Made by a program: the position numbers and the translations under genes | Notes under the pieces: generated by a model | Told to the model about the DNA's origin: nothing | Databases searched by the model: none | What the model saw: only the letters and a program-made list of their open reading frames with translations | Part shown: one piece after another, positions 21,945 through 32,645 of the stretch | How positions within the stretch are numbered: the stretch's first letter is position 1 | Layout of the letters: each line of letters begins with the position of its first letter | DNA from: Larus michahellis | Lineage: Eukaryota; Chordata; Aves; Charadriiformes; Laridae | Assembly: GCF_964199755.1 (NCBI RefSeq) | Contig: NC_133914.1 | Span: 2,232,001 to 2,296,000 of the forward strand | DNA length: 64,000 nt | Direction: 5' to 3'

Positions 21945-22200
21945 GCGCATAATGCTATAAAAAAAAGACGAGCACAATTTCTCTTTCTAATCGAGTCCAC
22001 CTCCATTTGGCCTGCATGCCTGCCTGGATATCACACACATATTTTCCTGATTAATTTTCAATTAATGGCCTCAAAGTCTTTCTGCCTGAGCAGTGGTAGA
22101 AAATTTTTTATGCACGTATCAGCATGAAAAATAGGACTGAATTAGCATCTGCTTAAGCCCTGGTATGTAATTAAGCTAGAAACCGCTGCCCAGCGGCTCG
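21945..22200. promoter_or_regulatory. Candidate conserved non-coding element (good example)
   Basis: Highly complex AT-rich sequence bordered by CpG-rich DNA. It contains TTTCTTTCTAATCGAG near 21980, CCTGATTAATTTTCAATTAA (22046-22065), GAATTAGCATCTGC near 22139 and TATGTAATTAAGCTAG (22165-22180). Paired TAAT/ATTA cores are frequent and no transposon is visible. It is among the better CNE candidates; conservation is untested. Confidence 0.45.
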
Positions 22201-22424
22201 AGGTGGGTAGGAAAATCCTTCACATTGAAATAACCCATCGGCGGGAGGAGAGGGACCCCCATCCCCGAGCCCCCTGGCCCCACGCAAGATGCTGCCCCGC
22301 GTCCCTGCCTCCTCCGCTCGGAGGATGAGGCTCTTTATCCCCGAACCGGCATCATTTTGTGGCCCTGGCAGGAGACTCGGCTGCTTCGGGACCTCCACAA
22401 CCTCTGCAAAGTCAACGACAACAA
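22201..22424. other. GC-rich spacer
   Basis: Unique GC-rich sequence. No feature was recognised. Confidence 0.45.
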
Positions 22425-22830
22425 AGCCAGGGCCTTGGTTGAATTAATTTTGCTTCAAACCCAACAAAAACTTGCTAGGAAAAGAATTAATTATTCACTA
22501 AGCTCTAAAGATAATAAAGATAAAAATTAAGCTTGGATTTCGAGACAGAAAATAGTTCCTCTCCTGTTCAAATATAAATTAGGAGTGCATATAAACGCCA
22601 CACGACTCAAAATTCATTTTAATTTCTAAGCAGCCATACAATATTCATAGTCACATAAGTGATTTCATGTCTCACCCCCGAGATGGCTGCGTTGGCGCGG
22701 TAGGTAAATAGCTCCAGCGTAAGACACCTGGAACAGAGAAGAGCTTCGCAGCCGCTTCTTGAACAGAAGCTTTTTCTGAAAGGATAAATCATCCCTTCAA
22801 AGCTCCTTCTGGTTCAGAGGTTTATTCCCA
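22425..22830. promoter_or_regulatory. Candidate conserved non-coding element
   Basis: A 400-bp AT-rich block with GGTTGAATTAATTTTGC (22437-22453), AAAGAATTAATTATTCAC (22481-22498), AAGATAATAAAGATAAA (22507-22523), TTCATTTTAATTTC near 22614 and AATATTCATAGTCACATAAG near 22641. It is repeat-free. The core density is typical of homeobox-regulated enhancers, which is an inference. Confidence 0.45.
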
Positions 22831-23109
22831 AAGCCAGCCCATTCCAGACAAGGTTAAGAAGGAAAAGCCACCTGGGTTTGGCACAAGGAGTGGGGGTCAC
22901 CGGGGCTGCCGGGGGGTCCCTGCCCCTCCCCGAGCCCCCGAGCTGGGGGGTCCAGCGCGAGCTGGAGGAGCTGGGCAGCGCGGGCCGGGCCAGGGACCCC
23001 CACGAGGGGCAGGGCACCGTGGGGACGGGAACCGGAGACCCCCACCAAACATGTGCAGGGGCAGGGAGCTGGGACCCTCCTGGCACACAGACCGGCAAAC
23101 GCAGAACGG
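22831..23109. other. GC-rich spacer
   Basis: Unique GC-rich sequence with no recognised feature. Confidence 0.45.
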
Positions 23110-23660
23110 ATGATGGTAGCCATGTTAATAAAGTTGATGGGGTGGTTTGGGCAGAGCTTGCTGATTGCAGCAGCTAATTAAAAAGTATTGGCGGGGGGGG
23201 AAATCCATGCAGGAGGCTGGACCCCTCCTGCAGTGACGGATCCTGCCCCCGGCTCCATGCGGCCGCACGTCTGCTCCGCTCTGGTCTCTGCAACAGCCCC
23301 TGTCACCGCTGCTGGCACCCAGGCATTATGTCTTCGGGAGAGCAGAAGGAATTATTAGCCTGCTACAGCTTTATAATACTTGACAGCTGTTGCCTCCCTC
23401 GATATTTACAGTGCTCGACCTCCAGCTGTCCCTCTCCCTGACCAGGGCTTTGTCCTGCCCGCAGAGAATCCAGTGTCAGCCCCCCCGCACCGGGGGCTTC
23501 GCCACGATGCCCCAGCACCCAGGGGACGGGGTCCCTGCGGGAGCGGCCTCTGGCAGTGCCGTCGCCAGCCAGGGACTGTTTAATCCTCCATCACGCAGGC
23601 AAAATTTTATCTAGTTACAGGAGCAATAAAATGGGATGGACTATTGATCGTTGTCTGCCT
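23110..23660. promoter_or_regulatory. Short AT islands with E-box/TALE word
   Basis: Three short AT patches alternate with GC-rich DNA: 23120-23190 (CATGTTAATAAAG, GCTAATTAAAAAG), 23340-23410 and 23575-23650. The middle one has GGAATTATTAGCC (23349-23361) and TGACAGCTGT (23381-23390). In the latter a TALE half-site overlaps a CAGCTG E-box, the same 9-mer found at 3597 and 10164. Regulatory function is inferred. Confidence 0.35.
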
Positions 23661-23924
23661 TCCAGGGCATCGCCGGGGCCACGGGGCCGGGGGGCACTGG
23701 GCGGGCTGGGGGCACTGGGAGCGCTGCCCTCCTCACCCGTCCTTCTGGGTCTCGGCTCCCCCTGTGCCCCCTCCCACAGGTGCCGACCGTGCCCTCGGAA
23801 AGTGGCACCGGGGGTGGGATTTTCAGTGGTATTTTCCGACCCATATTGGTGGGATCATGTGGGGCAGGCGCCTGGGGACGCTGCTGCCAGGGAAGGGGTG
23901 CCACCGAGCGCTGAAGCAATTTGT
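23661..23924. other. GC-rich spacer
   Basis: Unique GC-rich sequence. No feature was recognised. Confidence 0.45.
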
Positions 23925-24560
23925 CTCTGGAATAGCATGAAAACAAGAGGGAAAAAAAAAATTATCTGCATTTTTGCCACGTATTTTTGTAAGTGTTGTG
24001 CAGGGAGAAAATAAATGTGTGTAGAACAAATTAGTTTGTCGTGAAGAAGCTTGCCGCTAAAACGTTAAGATGCAGATAACGCAGGGAAAGCTTTTGAAAC
24101 CAAATGCCCAGCTGCACTGACAAGGCGATTTTCGTAAATGCTGTTCAGAACAATTTGAACAATTAATTTTAGCATTTAATGGGCACTTGCACTATCTGCT
24201 GGAGCAGAAATGAGTAGGTGTCTTTCATTACCTGCCACACTTCCCCTATTCCTCATCTTCTCACCACCATTCCCCGGGGGCAAAACAAGGCATATGTTAA
24301 TTGAAATCGCAGCACAGCTGCCAAAAAAAAAGGGAAAAGAAAAAAAAGGTGGATTTCAGGTTTTTGTCGACCCTGTTTTCCACAGAGGGAATGTGATACT
24401 CAACTATTTACAAGCAGAAAACTGTCAGGGGATACAAAGGCTATTCGAGAATGAAAACAAACAAACTGCAGCCGCACGTTATGCAAACGGCGGTGGAAAG
24501 TGAACCAGGTTTATTTTTGCCTGTTAATCAGTGTAAATTGGTCCCTTGTCCACGGAGAGA
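23925..24560. promoter_or_regulatory. Candidate conserved non-coding element cluster
   Basis: More than 600 bp of AT-leaning complex sequence directly upstream of a minisatellite. It contains A-rich runs (23951-23959 and 24324-24347), GAACAATTAATTTTAGC (24157-24173), CATTTAATGGGC near 24173, ATGTTAATTGAAATCGC (24294-24310) and CTGTTAATCAGTG near 24521. The homopolymer parts are low complexity and the remainder is CNE-like. Function is inferred. Confidence 0.4.
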
Positions 24561-24685
24561 AGGGGAACGTGGCTCACAAACCTCCAGCCCCCCGGAGCAG
24601 GAAAACCTTCGCTGTGCGTTTGCCCCGTTTGCTGCCCCTTTGCAGGGGGTCGGGGTCCTCCCGATCCTGCCGTGCCCTGCACCCC
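24561..24685. other. GC-rich spacer before the minisatellite
   Basis: Short GC-rich unique sequence leading into the tandem array. Nothing else was seen. Confidence 0.4.
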
Positions 24686-24973
24686 AGTGCTGTGCCACCC
24701 CGGTGCCGTGCCACTCTGGTGCTGTGCCACTCCGGTACCATGCCATCCTACTGCTGTGCCACCCCGGTGCCGTGCCACCCCGGTGCCGTGCCACCCTGGT
24801 GCTGTGCCACCCCAGTGCTGTGCCACCCCAGTGCTGTGCCATCCCAGTGCTGTGCCACTCTGGTGCCGTGTCACCCCGGTGCCGTGCCACTCTGGTGCCA
24901 TGCCATCCTACTGCTGTGCCACCCCGGTGCTGTGCCATCCTGATGCCATGCCACCCCGGTTCCGTGCCATGCT
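24686..24973. repeat. 16-bp minisatellite, about 18 copies
   Basis: The consensus unit is roughly GGTGCCGTGCCACCCC, repeated about 18 times with 1-4 differences per copy. A higher-order structure is visible: the variant unit with CCATGCCATCCTAC occurs at 24734 and again at 24894, exactly 160 bp (10 units) apart, indicating a block duplication. A 16-bp period shifts the frame by one base per copy, so all frames stay open and give spurious Cys/His/Pro-rich frames of up to 359 codons on plus. Those frames are not genes. Confidence 0.95.
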
Positions 24974-25774
24974 GTGGGCCCTGGCCATCACTTGCCCAGC
25001 GACTGCTTGTTCACTGCCACGTTTCTCAACGCCGCGGCCCCAAGTGTGCCATGAGTCACGGCAGCGGTCGATGGCAGAGCTCCAAGGGGCTTTTAAGCCG
25101 CGCTCTCTCCCTGCTCCCGAGGGGCACGGTGCAGCTCTCGCACCTACCAGCCATCGTCTCCTCCTGCCAGCCATTGCACACCGCGTCATGGCACTTGCAG
25201 GCACCTGTGAAATCCACCACCAGCTCCTGGATGGGGATGCGCTGCCTGGGAGCTGGGAGCTGCCTGGCTCTGCCGTGCTGGTGTGTCCCGTGTGGACAGT
25301 GGAGCATCCTCCTGCGCCCGGTGTGCCGCATCGCACCTCCAGCCGCGATGCCCAGAGGCTCCGGGATGCTCCAGCCAAGACTGGGGCCTTGGGGCTGCAT
25401 CACCGCCCCCTGCTCCCGTCCGCCCCCTGCTCCCAGCAAAGCTGCACACAATTCAGTCTGTTGCTCGTCCCGCAGCACGTTAACTCCCTCGCAGACGGAT
25501 GTCCCCTCCAGCCACGCTGGTCCCCACTGACCGTGCCTGGTCCCCACCATCCCTGCCCAGTCCCCACCGGCCCTGCCGGCCGCCGGACTCGCTCTCCGTA
25601 GATGGCAGCAGCAGCCCGCGGTGCGCACGGCGCGCGGTGCCCAAACGCTGCTCAGAGAAATTCTGAGCAAACGCTTCGATCGCCCTGGGGATGCAAAACG
25701 TGGGCTGGAAAATGGCTGCTGGCACCGGGCAGGGGGGGCTGAGAGGGTCTCGGGGAGAAAGAGGGAGGAAGAAA
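24974..25774. other. GC-rich non-coding background
   Basis: Unique GC-rich sequence. It contains TAGATGGCAGCA at 25599-25610, a CTCF-like word. The long open frames from the minisatellite run into it in two frames and show no domain. No gene was recognised. Confidence 0.45.
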
Positions 25775-26310
25775 GCCAAATGTTAGTTTTATGTTCAACT
25801 GCAATTGCCTTAATTTGCTTCTTTCAGTAAAGAGGGGCAGGCTCAGGAGTCCTTTTGCTCCTGCCGTTTGCTCACTATCAAGATAGCATGCCTCCTTGAT
25901 CTGAAAATGATTATTTTTCTTGACAAATCCTGCTGCTGCCGCTTTTTCTATTAATCTCCCTCTGTCTCTTCAGAGAGAAGAGAATTACAGCGGCTGCTCA
26001 GAGGCCCACTTGCTCCTCTGTCCTTGAACCTGGCTGGCAACCCGTTGTTAGCAGAACTGAGCAAACAGCAGAGAAAGGAATTTCTACAAATATTCTCTCA
26101 AATTTGAAAAGAAATTTTCATCCGGCAGCACTCGCGGCTCCTTTGTGCTCCCATCCCGGGAACGCTGCGGCGTGTGCCCTGAGCAAGCAGAAATACAGGA
26201 AGCATAACTTACGCTTCTGTCGTCTCAAAAAGAAAGCATTATTTCTGACTAAAAATATTCAGTTTGAACGACAATTAGCTGGTAATTGATTTCAGAGTTG
26301 GAGGAAGGGG
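25775..26310. promoter_or_regulatory. Candidate conserved non-coding element cluster
   Basis: About 530 bp, mostly AT-leaning and complex, with AAATGTTAGTTTTATG near 25778, GCCTTAATTTGCTTC near 25807, GAAAATGATTATTTTTC near 25901, TCTATTAATCTCC near 25947, GACAATTAGCTGGTAATTGA (26270-26289) and a GC-richer middle near 26120-26180. No repeat was recognised. Enhancer function is inferred. Confidence 0.4.
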
Positions 26311-26450
26311 GGTGGCTGAATCCTCCGGAGCCAAGGCCACGTTCTCCCACTGCCGCCCCAGCTCTGGCCTCTGGTGCTCGGAGCAGCGCCAGGTCCCCGG
26401 CAGGACAGACCTTGGGCATCCTTGTCACCACGCCGCCATCTTCAGCGCTC
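26311..26450. other. GC-rich spacer
   Basis: Short unique GC-rich spacer with no identified feature. Confidence 0.4.
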
Positions 26451-26870
26451 CACAAAAGCCTTAAAAAATTGAGCTATTTGGCAATTCAGAGAAGAAAGGC
26501 ATCCAGAATTTGGGATACGGGTTTAAAACCCCTATTAGTTTCTGCTGAACACTTAGGAGAGCCTAATCCAATTGGCCATATGGTCCTGGGCTCCCTCCAA
26601 TCTAATTCACCCATCCCTTGGGCATATTGAAGGGAAAAGGGGGGGGGGGAAATTGAAAAAATGTAAATCACATTTTAATAGACTCATAAAAATACACAAA
26701 GTGATGACCGAGAAAACTTATCAGATTTTATGGGCATGTGGGTTGCTCGACAGAATATGGAAATGCCACTCAAACGGCAAAGCTGCCCTCATAGAAAACT
26801 TCACAACATAATCCAATTTATGCCGTTCGCGAGACAGAGCAGCCGGAGTAATTCAAGCCGTCTGCATCAC
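26451..26870. promoter_or_regulatory. Candidate conserved non-coding element
   Basis: A 400-bp AT-rich island with CCCCTATTAGTTTC (26528-26541), ATCCAATTGGCC near 26566, TCTAATTCACCC near 26600, a G-run of 10 near 26640 and CATTTTAATAGACTCATAA near 26671. It is otherwise complex and CpG-poor. Function is inferred. Confidence 0.4.
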
Positions 26871-26907
26871 TGTCACCTCTGCTTCCCGTGCGTGCCACTC
26901 AGGGCCG

Positions 26908-26971
26908 GCACGGCTCGCACGGCACGGCACGGCACAGCCCTTCGGCTCACTCGGCACGGCACAGCCCTTCC
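26908..26971. repeat. CGGCA/GGCAC short tandem repeat
   Basis: A CGGCA pentamer is repeated in degenerate form at 26908-26937. The word GGCACAGCCCTTC is then duplicated at 26931 and 26959 (28-bp spacing). It is a small local duplication in GC-rich DNA. Confidence 0.8.
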
Positions 26972-27128
26972 CTACGGCCGGGGCTGCCCAGGTGGCCAGT
27001 GGGGCCCGAGGCGGAGGGGCCTGCTGTGCCCCATGTCCCAGCACCCCTGGGGACAGCCCAGCCATGGCGCGGGGCAGGAGGGGTGATGGGGACGGTGTCA
27101 GGGCAGCCGCAGCGGTGGCATCTTGGTT

Positions 27129-27152
27129 ACCACCATCACCATCACCATCACA
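27129..27152. repeat. CACCAT hexamer repeat
   Basis: A trinucleotide-like CACCATCACCATCACCAT array of about four units. In one frame it reads as a His run, but no exon is supported. Confidence 0.9.
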
Positions 27153-27589
27153 TTGTCCGTTCATGTGAGAGCCAACAGGAGGGAAGGAACGGGTTAAAAT
27201 AAATAGGGAGAAAGTTTATCTCAGGTCTACAGGGCCCCTGATGAGCGCAGAGCGATGGAGGGGAAAGAGTATTTACCGTTCCCATTGACACGCGCTGATG
27301 CACCCGAAGCCGAAGCCGTGTCCTCGCCTGCAAGGATGGGGGCCAGGGTCTGCTCCTGGCAGGTGACATCCAGCCCCACTGGCAAGACACAGCCCCCCCG
27401 GACGCTCTCCCCGCCGGTGTAGCAGAGCCAAATGGAGACACGGGTACGGCCTGGGCATCAACAGGGCTGGTGCCCGGCGGTGCCAGCCCCCCTCCTGGGA
27501 CAGCCTGCCCCAGAGAGCAGAGCACGGGACCGAGCCGGGAACCAGGGTGCGGGAGTGTTTGGCAAATGCTTTGAGACCCCGTTCCCCGG
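27153..27589. other. Mixed then GC-rich spacer
   Basis: A short AT-leaning patch (27195-27285) is followed by GC-rich unique sequence. No gene was recognised. Confidence 0.4.
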
Positions 27590-28330
27590 CTCTCTGCCGG
27601 CTGTGCAGCTGCGGAGCGTTCTCACCGACGGTAATTTAGCCAGGGACTGTTGTTGGGAACAAAGGAAATGTTTGAAGCTCTGACAGAGACCATCTGTAGA
27701 GGAGAAAATAGGTGTTGTGCAGGTGAGTTGGTAAAGTTCACCCCTCTAATTGCTCTGTAATTGTTCGGCCTCGCAGTGGAGTTCTCTCTTGAGCCTGTTT
27801 TTTTTGCTGGAACATGCTTGCAAAGAGCTATTTTGTTGGAAGAATTTAATTTTTGCCATTATGTTGTCCGGCACAGTCCAGCTCTGGGTACTTACCACCA
27901 ATTACCCGTCTGCTATAAAGCTAATGTTGACACTGAGGTCCTCAATGCATTGACTCTGGGAATCTGCCAGGAAGGCTGGTTTCAAGCAGAATAATTAGTG
28001 GGCATGGATATATGTGTAAGATGCCCTTGAACTGATGGACTGTCTTTATTCACTGGGATGTGATCAATTCTGAGGTTTTTCTTTTAGACAAGCCCTTGAA
28101 TTTAATTCCATTCTGTACAGTAAGGATTTCTTGTCTGAAATTCACTTTGCATCAAGAGAGCCTTGTCTGAGCTCCCTATTAGCTATTCTTTCCCCTCATC
28201 TAGGAGCCTTAAAGCACTTTACATGGATTAACTAATTAGCTCTCTTCATAACCCAGGCTCTAAGTTAATTTCCCCGTGTGCATTATAAGGACCACGTCAA
28301 CGAGCAAATCGCGCTTCCCCCAGCATTTCT
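27590..28330. promoter_or_regulatory. Candidate conserved non-coding element block, 0.7 kb
   Basis: A long, highly complex, CpG-poor AT-leaning block between GC-rich flanks. Visible words are GTAATTTAGCC near 27631, CTGTAATTGTTCGG near 27754, GAATTTAATTTTTGCC near 27841, CACCAATTACCCG (27896-27908), GCAGAATAATTAGTGGGC near 27987, TTGAATTTAATTCC near 28096 and GGATTAACTAATTAGC (28225-28240). No LINE, SINE or LTR similarity was recognised. By composition it is one of the two strongest CNE blocks in the window, together with 37060-38115. Confidence 0.45.
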
Positions 28331-29030
28331 CACCTGTCGCCGCTGCAGGTAACACCGGAGCGGTTGACATTAGAGAGAAAGGAGCCCAAAATCTCATGGG
28401 AGGGTGACGTGAAAACCAAGCAGACGTAAACCCTGCTGTTGTACCTGTGCTCGCCGCGGTGCCTTTCCCACCCCCAGCATTTCCCCTGCCCGGGGCTGCA
28501 GCGGCGCTTCCCAGCGCCCGGGGAGCCGGCGGCCGCGGGCAGGGATGGGGAAAGAGCAGCTCCTTTAGCAAAGCGGGGCAAACGCGTCGCGCAAAACATC
28601 TGGCAAAAGAGCAGCAGGAAAAAAAGACGAGAGCAGTCTGAGAAATAAGGGGAGAGGAGGGCAGGAGGAAGATCCAGGCTGCTCTGCTGTGAAGGAATCG
28701 ATTTGGAAATAAAGGTGACGCAGGCGGCCGCGGGGGCGCTTGCCAGGGCGAGGGTTATTTAAACTGCAGCCGGAGCTGGCGTGAGCTGCACCCAGGGCCT
28801 CCGCCTGGGAGGGGTTTTAGAGGCTTTTAAATCCTTTCTGTGCCCCCGTCTCACCCCGGGCGCAGGGTGACGCAGCCCCTGCACCCCCTCGACGGCAGCT
28901 CCTCCCGGTGGGAACGGGAGCAGTTTCCCGCTGGGCTGGACATTCGAAACAGCTGGGAGCTGAGCTGTGCAGCTGGAGGCTGAGCGGGGAGAAACCTCCT
29001 TTCCCCACTATCTTCTGGAGCTGGTGAGAG
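28331..29030. other. GC-rich segment with CpG-dense core
   Basis: CpG words cluster at 28450-28600 (GGCGGCCGCGGGC, ACGCGTCGCGC) and 28720-28745. It may be a CpG island next to the AT block at 27590-28330. No gene or promoter was assigned. Confidence 0.4.
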
Positions 29031-29205
29031 AATGACAATTCTGAGGATTCAACAGAATGATAAAAATAGCCCCCCTTACAGAAGGGCTGTCATCCTCTCC
29101 TGAATTCTGCAGTTTTAAGAGAGATTACTACAGGCTTTTATACTCCTATTCAGCCCCACTGATTTCACCATTGTTGCTGTGTCTGCAGGACCTTTCCAGA
29201 AGGAT
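29031..29205. other. AT-leaning island
   Basis: A short AT-leaning complex segment, including ATGATAAAAATAGCC near 29056. It is a weak CNE candidate. Confidence 0.3.
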
Positions 29206-30235
29206 GTGAACGGAGCTGCTCTATATCAGACGGTGCTCCTGATTGGGGCTTTTTGCTCTGAACGGGGGCGTTCAGGCAGGTCTGGTGTTTGGGACCCTGC
29301 CCCAGTTGGCACAACCCTCTCCCCCCCGTCCTGCCCCCTCCTCACCCAGGCAGGGATGGAAGCCCCCAGCCCCCCGAGCCGGCCGGAGGGCACAGTCCTG
29401 TTGGCAGAGCTGAGCTGGAAATCGTGAAACCTGCTTCTTTCTGAAATATCTCGATTAGAAATAACAGCCTCCTTCCGTACCAGCACCGAGATCTGTGGCT
29501 GGGGATCGCTGCAGGACAGGAGCGTTATTTGTTATTCCCACGTGCTGGGAGCCAGGCAGCAAGTACAACGCCGCCTCCCTGGGTCACGGCTTTCCCTGCC
29601 AAAACGTGGTCTCAGATGAGCTGGTTGGAGGTTTGGAGGGGTTTTACGGCCGGTCGGAGGGCTGGGTGCCCGCCCTGCAGTGCATTCGGTGCCCGACTCC
29701 CTCAGGCTCCCCTAACATCACCCAGACCCCGTCGCCCGCTGGGGCGCTGCACCCTCCGCTCCAACCCTGCCCTGCAGGCTCCAGTCCCGGCTGCTCCCTC
29801 TCCCCTGTCCCTCCGCCTTCACGCACCTGGGAATTACCACGATGCAAAGGCTACACGCTAACAGCTGCCCACACGCAGAGATGAATATACCCCTTTAATA
29901 TCTGACTGTGCAGCTTCCGTGATTTCTTTTGAAAATGTGCCTTAAATGCGTGTAGGAATAAGGGCAAGGCAGCACGCGGCGAGGGGTAATTTCCTTCTGC
30001 GGGCAGAAATGGGGGTGCCCGTGCCCATGCGTGCGCACAGCGAGCGTGGATATCGCAGGCGGTGTTTTTCGGAGGGGAAGCTGCCGGAGGCAGCCGTGCT
30101 CCAGCAGTCCCTTCTTGCACTTTTATGTCCAAATTACTCCTGCTGCCTTTCACCTGCAGCAACTCCGCTTGGCGCAAGCGGAGGAAAAAGCTTTGGTGCT
30201 TGTGCTCGTCTCGCCTCTCTCCTGCTATTCCCAAG
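29206..30235. other. GC-rich non-coding background
   Basis: GC-rich unique sequence with overlapping open frames on both strands, none with a domain. An AT-leaning patch lies at 29880-29970. No gene was recognised. Confidence 0.45.
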
Positions 30236-30800
30236 GGCTGTGATTTTATGTTCGTTTAGAGATAATTTCACTGGCCCCTGAGTTTACAAGGCACTCCAGC
30301 TCCCTTGCATGGAAAGTTCGGTACACTGTGTACATGGAAGGGTTGTTTACTACTGCTTATATACTCTGGAGGCAATAGGAATAACCGCTGCCATATATTA
30401 AATGCCGCAGTGTAAAATAGAAGAGGAAATTCATCTTTTATTTCTTTCCTTTTATAAACTCCTACTCATGTTCAATTGCTGTTCTTGTAAGTTAAGAAAA
30501 GGTTTATTTTTTGGTAAGCATGTTCCACTTCAGCATCCAAAAAACGAGCAGTGTGTAAAGGGAGGATACAATACCGCCCGGCAGATCCTGGAAAGGAGTG
30601 GGCATGAAGGAGGGGAAGAGATTTATCTGAAGGAGGAAGGGAGTGAAATTAAGAGATGGGATTTACACTAAACAGCAGGGAAATGTGCTAGGAGGGAGAG
30701 CCACTAGGCACAGAAGAGCTTCTAAAGACAAGGGCTATTATGCTGGGGTTGTAATATTTGGGAAAAATTGACAAATTGTAGATCGTGGGAAATTGGCAGA
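30236..30800. promoter_or_regulatory. Candidate conserved non-coding element cluster
   Basis: AT-leaning complex sequence with GATTTTATGTTCG near 30241, AGATAATTTCACTGG near 30260, GTTGTTTACTACTGC near 30342, CATATATTAAATGCCGC near 30391, purine-rich parts at 30590-30650 and TATTATGCTGGGG near 30736. No repeat was recognised. Regulatory function is inferred. Confidence 0.35.
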
Positions 30801-31480
30801 GATTCTGGACCCCGAATCACAGGAGGTTTCATTTGCCACCCAAGGGCTGGCTGTGCCAGGGCCACATCCCCGTGGGACGGGCTGGCGACAACCTGCAGCT
30901 CCAAGGGGACACGCAGAGATCCCCCAGCCCCGCTCCCACGGGCCATCCTCCCGGGCGTGGCGTGACGGCAATGACTATCAGGGTGCAGATGTGGCTGCGT
31001 GTATCAGTGTTGAGAAGCCCTGCTCTGGTTCTGACCGGCAGCCCCACGGGAGGGGAAATATCCCCCTTCAGAGGGTGCTTCGGTGCGTGCTCGCAGTGGC
31101 CCGTGGGCTTGTTCCTTCCCGGGAGGCAAGCAGAGCCCCGACTTGTTAATGCCGCTTTTCCTTTTGGCTCCAAACTCCCATGGTTTTAGGGAGCCCGTGG
31201 AAGATGTGAGCAGCGACCAAATCCCCTGAATTTCTGGGGGTCTCTCACGGGTTGCAGGGAAGTTAATTCTCCCTTTTGATGAAGCCTTTGGTGATGATTG
31301 CTCCTCTGGGGGCAGGGCCTAAATGCAGGACTGGTGGCCAAGAGCCCGGCTGGGATTCGAGCAGGTGGTTTGGCCACAGCCTTATCATTTATGTTTCTAA
31401 AAAGCGACCTTTCCCCACCTGGTTGGAAGGGACTGACTGACAGCACGGGGCTGATGGCAGCTGTAAATCTCGGTCCAAGA
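30801..31480. other. GC-leaning non-coding background
   Basis: Unique mixed to GC-rich sequence with no recognised feature. Confidence 0.45.
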
Positions 31481-31625
31481 ATGAGTTAGAGATGGAAATT
31501 TGTTGCTGCACCTCCAGCAGGTGGTAAAACCCATTGTAAATCTCTGAAAAGCTTGTCAGGATGCTAATGGATTGAGCTCCCGATGCTTAAATTTCACAGC
31601 TTCCAGTTCTCCTGAAATGTCACTT
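31481..31625. other. AT-leaning island with CTCF-like word
   Basis: A small AT-leaning segment. CCAGCAGGTGGTA near 31515 resembles the CTCF core but carries GT where the consensus has GC. It also contains AGGATGCTAATGGATTGAG (31559-31577). Evidence for a function is weak. Confidence 0.3.
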
Positions 31626-32160
31626 GGAGGACTCTCTGCAGACGGACACGGGGATAGAAACGAGCCCCCTCAGCCTTTGCCGATCCCTGACAGCGGGGAC
31701 GGCCCCGAGCTCTAGCACTGGAGGGAAGAAACGTGGTCTCGTAGCCAAACCCCAGCCTGGGGCTCGCGCAAGGTGCTCGGCTCCGGCTCCGCCACCAGCC
31801 AGCCCGTGGCCCCATGTGGGGCAGCTGAGGCCTCGGGGCACAGGGCTACGCGGTCTGGAGATGTTGCTGCCTGCACGGACGCGTACCCTGCCGGTGCAGC
31901 TCTGCTGTTACCTCCCCTCTCCCGCTGCCTTTGACACCCGGGACCAAGCCCCCAGCTCCGGCCCCACATCTGGGGGTGCAGGGGGTGGTCAGAACTCGCT
32001 GTACCTCTCTTGGCATTGCCCCCTCTGGATTCAGCAGCACAGACTGAGGGGAGGGAAGAGCAAGAATTCACGCCGCGAGGCTGCCTGTGGCACAGGGAAG
32101 GTGTCGGGGCTGAGCCGGGAGCCCGGGCAGCAGGAGACAAATGGGACAGGGAATGAGTGG
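31626..32160. other. GC-rich background
   Basis: GC-rich unique sequence. No gene or repeat was recognised. Confidence 0.45.
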
Positions 32161-32645
32161 CATTAATGTGCCCGCAACCGGCATTAATTTTACCTCTGCC
32201 TTCATCAGGTGAACAGCGCTGCGGCAGCACCCTCCCTTAGAGAAGAAATTATGATCCCTATTTATCTTGTCTGGCGTCTCAGCTCTGGAAGCATTTTTAA
32301 TTCAGTTTCTCCATTTTTCCCCTCTTTTTGTCTTCCTAGTTGTAAGTCCCATTAAAATCTGTCTTGTTGGCTGCTTTGTAAGAACACAGCAATGGCAGGC
32401 AGGGGAGAGGTATTTCAGGTATTTCTCTTCTGAAGGTCTGTCCTGACTCAAAGCAAGTTAACCCCTTGCTATTTCTAAGCTACTTCTGTTGTATTTTCTT
32501 TCATTTCTTTGAGTAAACAAAAGGGAAACAAAGATGCCTGCTCCTGCTACAGCTCTGAGGTCAGAGAGATTTGCAAAATTAAAGGACTGTTACTTTATTT
32601 AGCCTTCATGTCCCTGCTGTAAAACAAGATGTGGCTTTGCATGAA
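32161..32645. promoter_or_regulatory. Candidate conserved non-coding element
   Basis: An AT-leaning 480-bp block with GGCATTAATGTGCC near 32159, CCGGCATTAATTTTACC (32177-32193), ATTTTTAATTCAG near 32293 and CCCATTAAAATC near 32348. The middle is pyrimidine-rich (32305-32340). It is complex and repeat-free. Function is inferred. Confidence 0.35.

Noticed and set aside
3569..24012. AATAAA words (for example near 3569, 13006, 21592 and 24011) as polyadenylation signals
   Set aside because: The hexamer is common in AT-rich DNA, and no upstream exon or downstream GT-rich element supports transcript ends.
24451..25601. Plus-strand open frames of 359 and 351 codons, Cys/His/Pro-rich
   Set aside because: They run through the 16-bp minisatellite, whose period keeps every frame open, then through GC-rich DNA. 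Two overlapping frames have equal length and no domain is visible.
27129..27152. Histidine-run coding repeat
   Set aside because: The CACCAT hexamer array encodes a His run in one frame, but there is no supported exon around it. It is a simple repeat.
31340..31370. tRNA-like B-box near GGGATTCGAGCAG
   Set aside because: No A-box at the right distance and no cloverleaf could be drawn.
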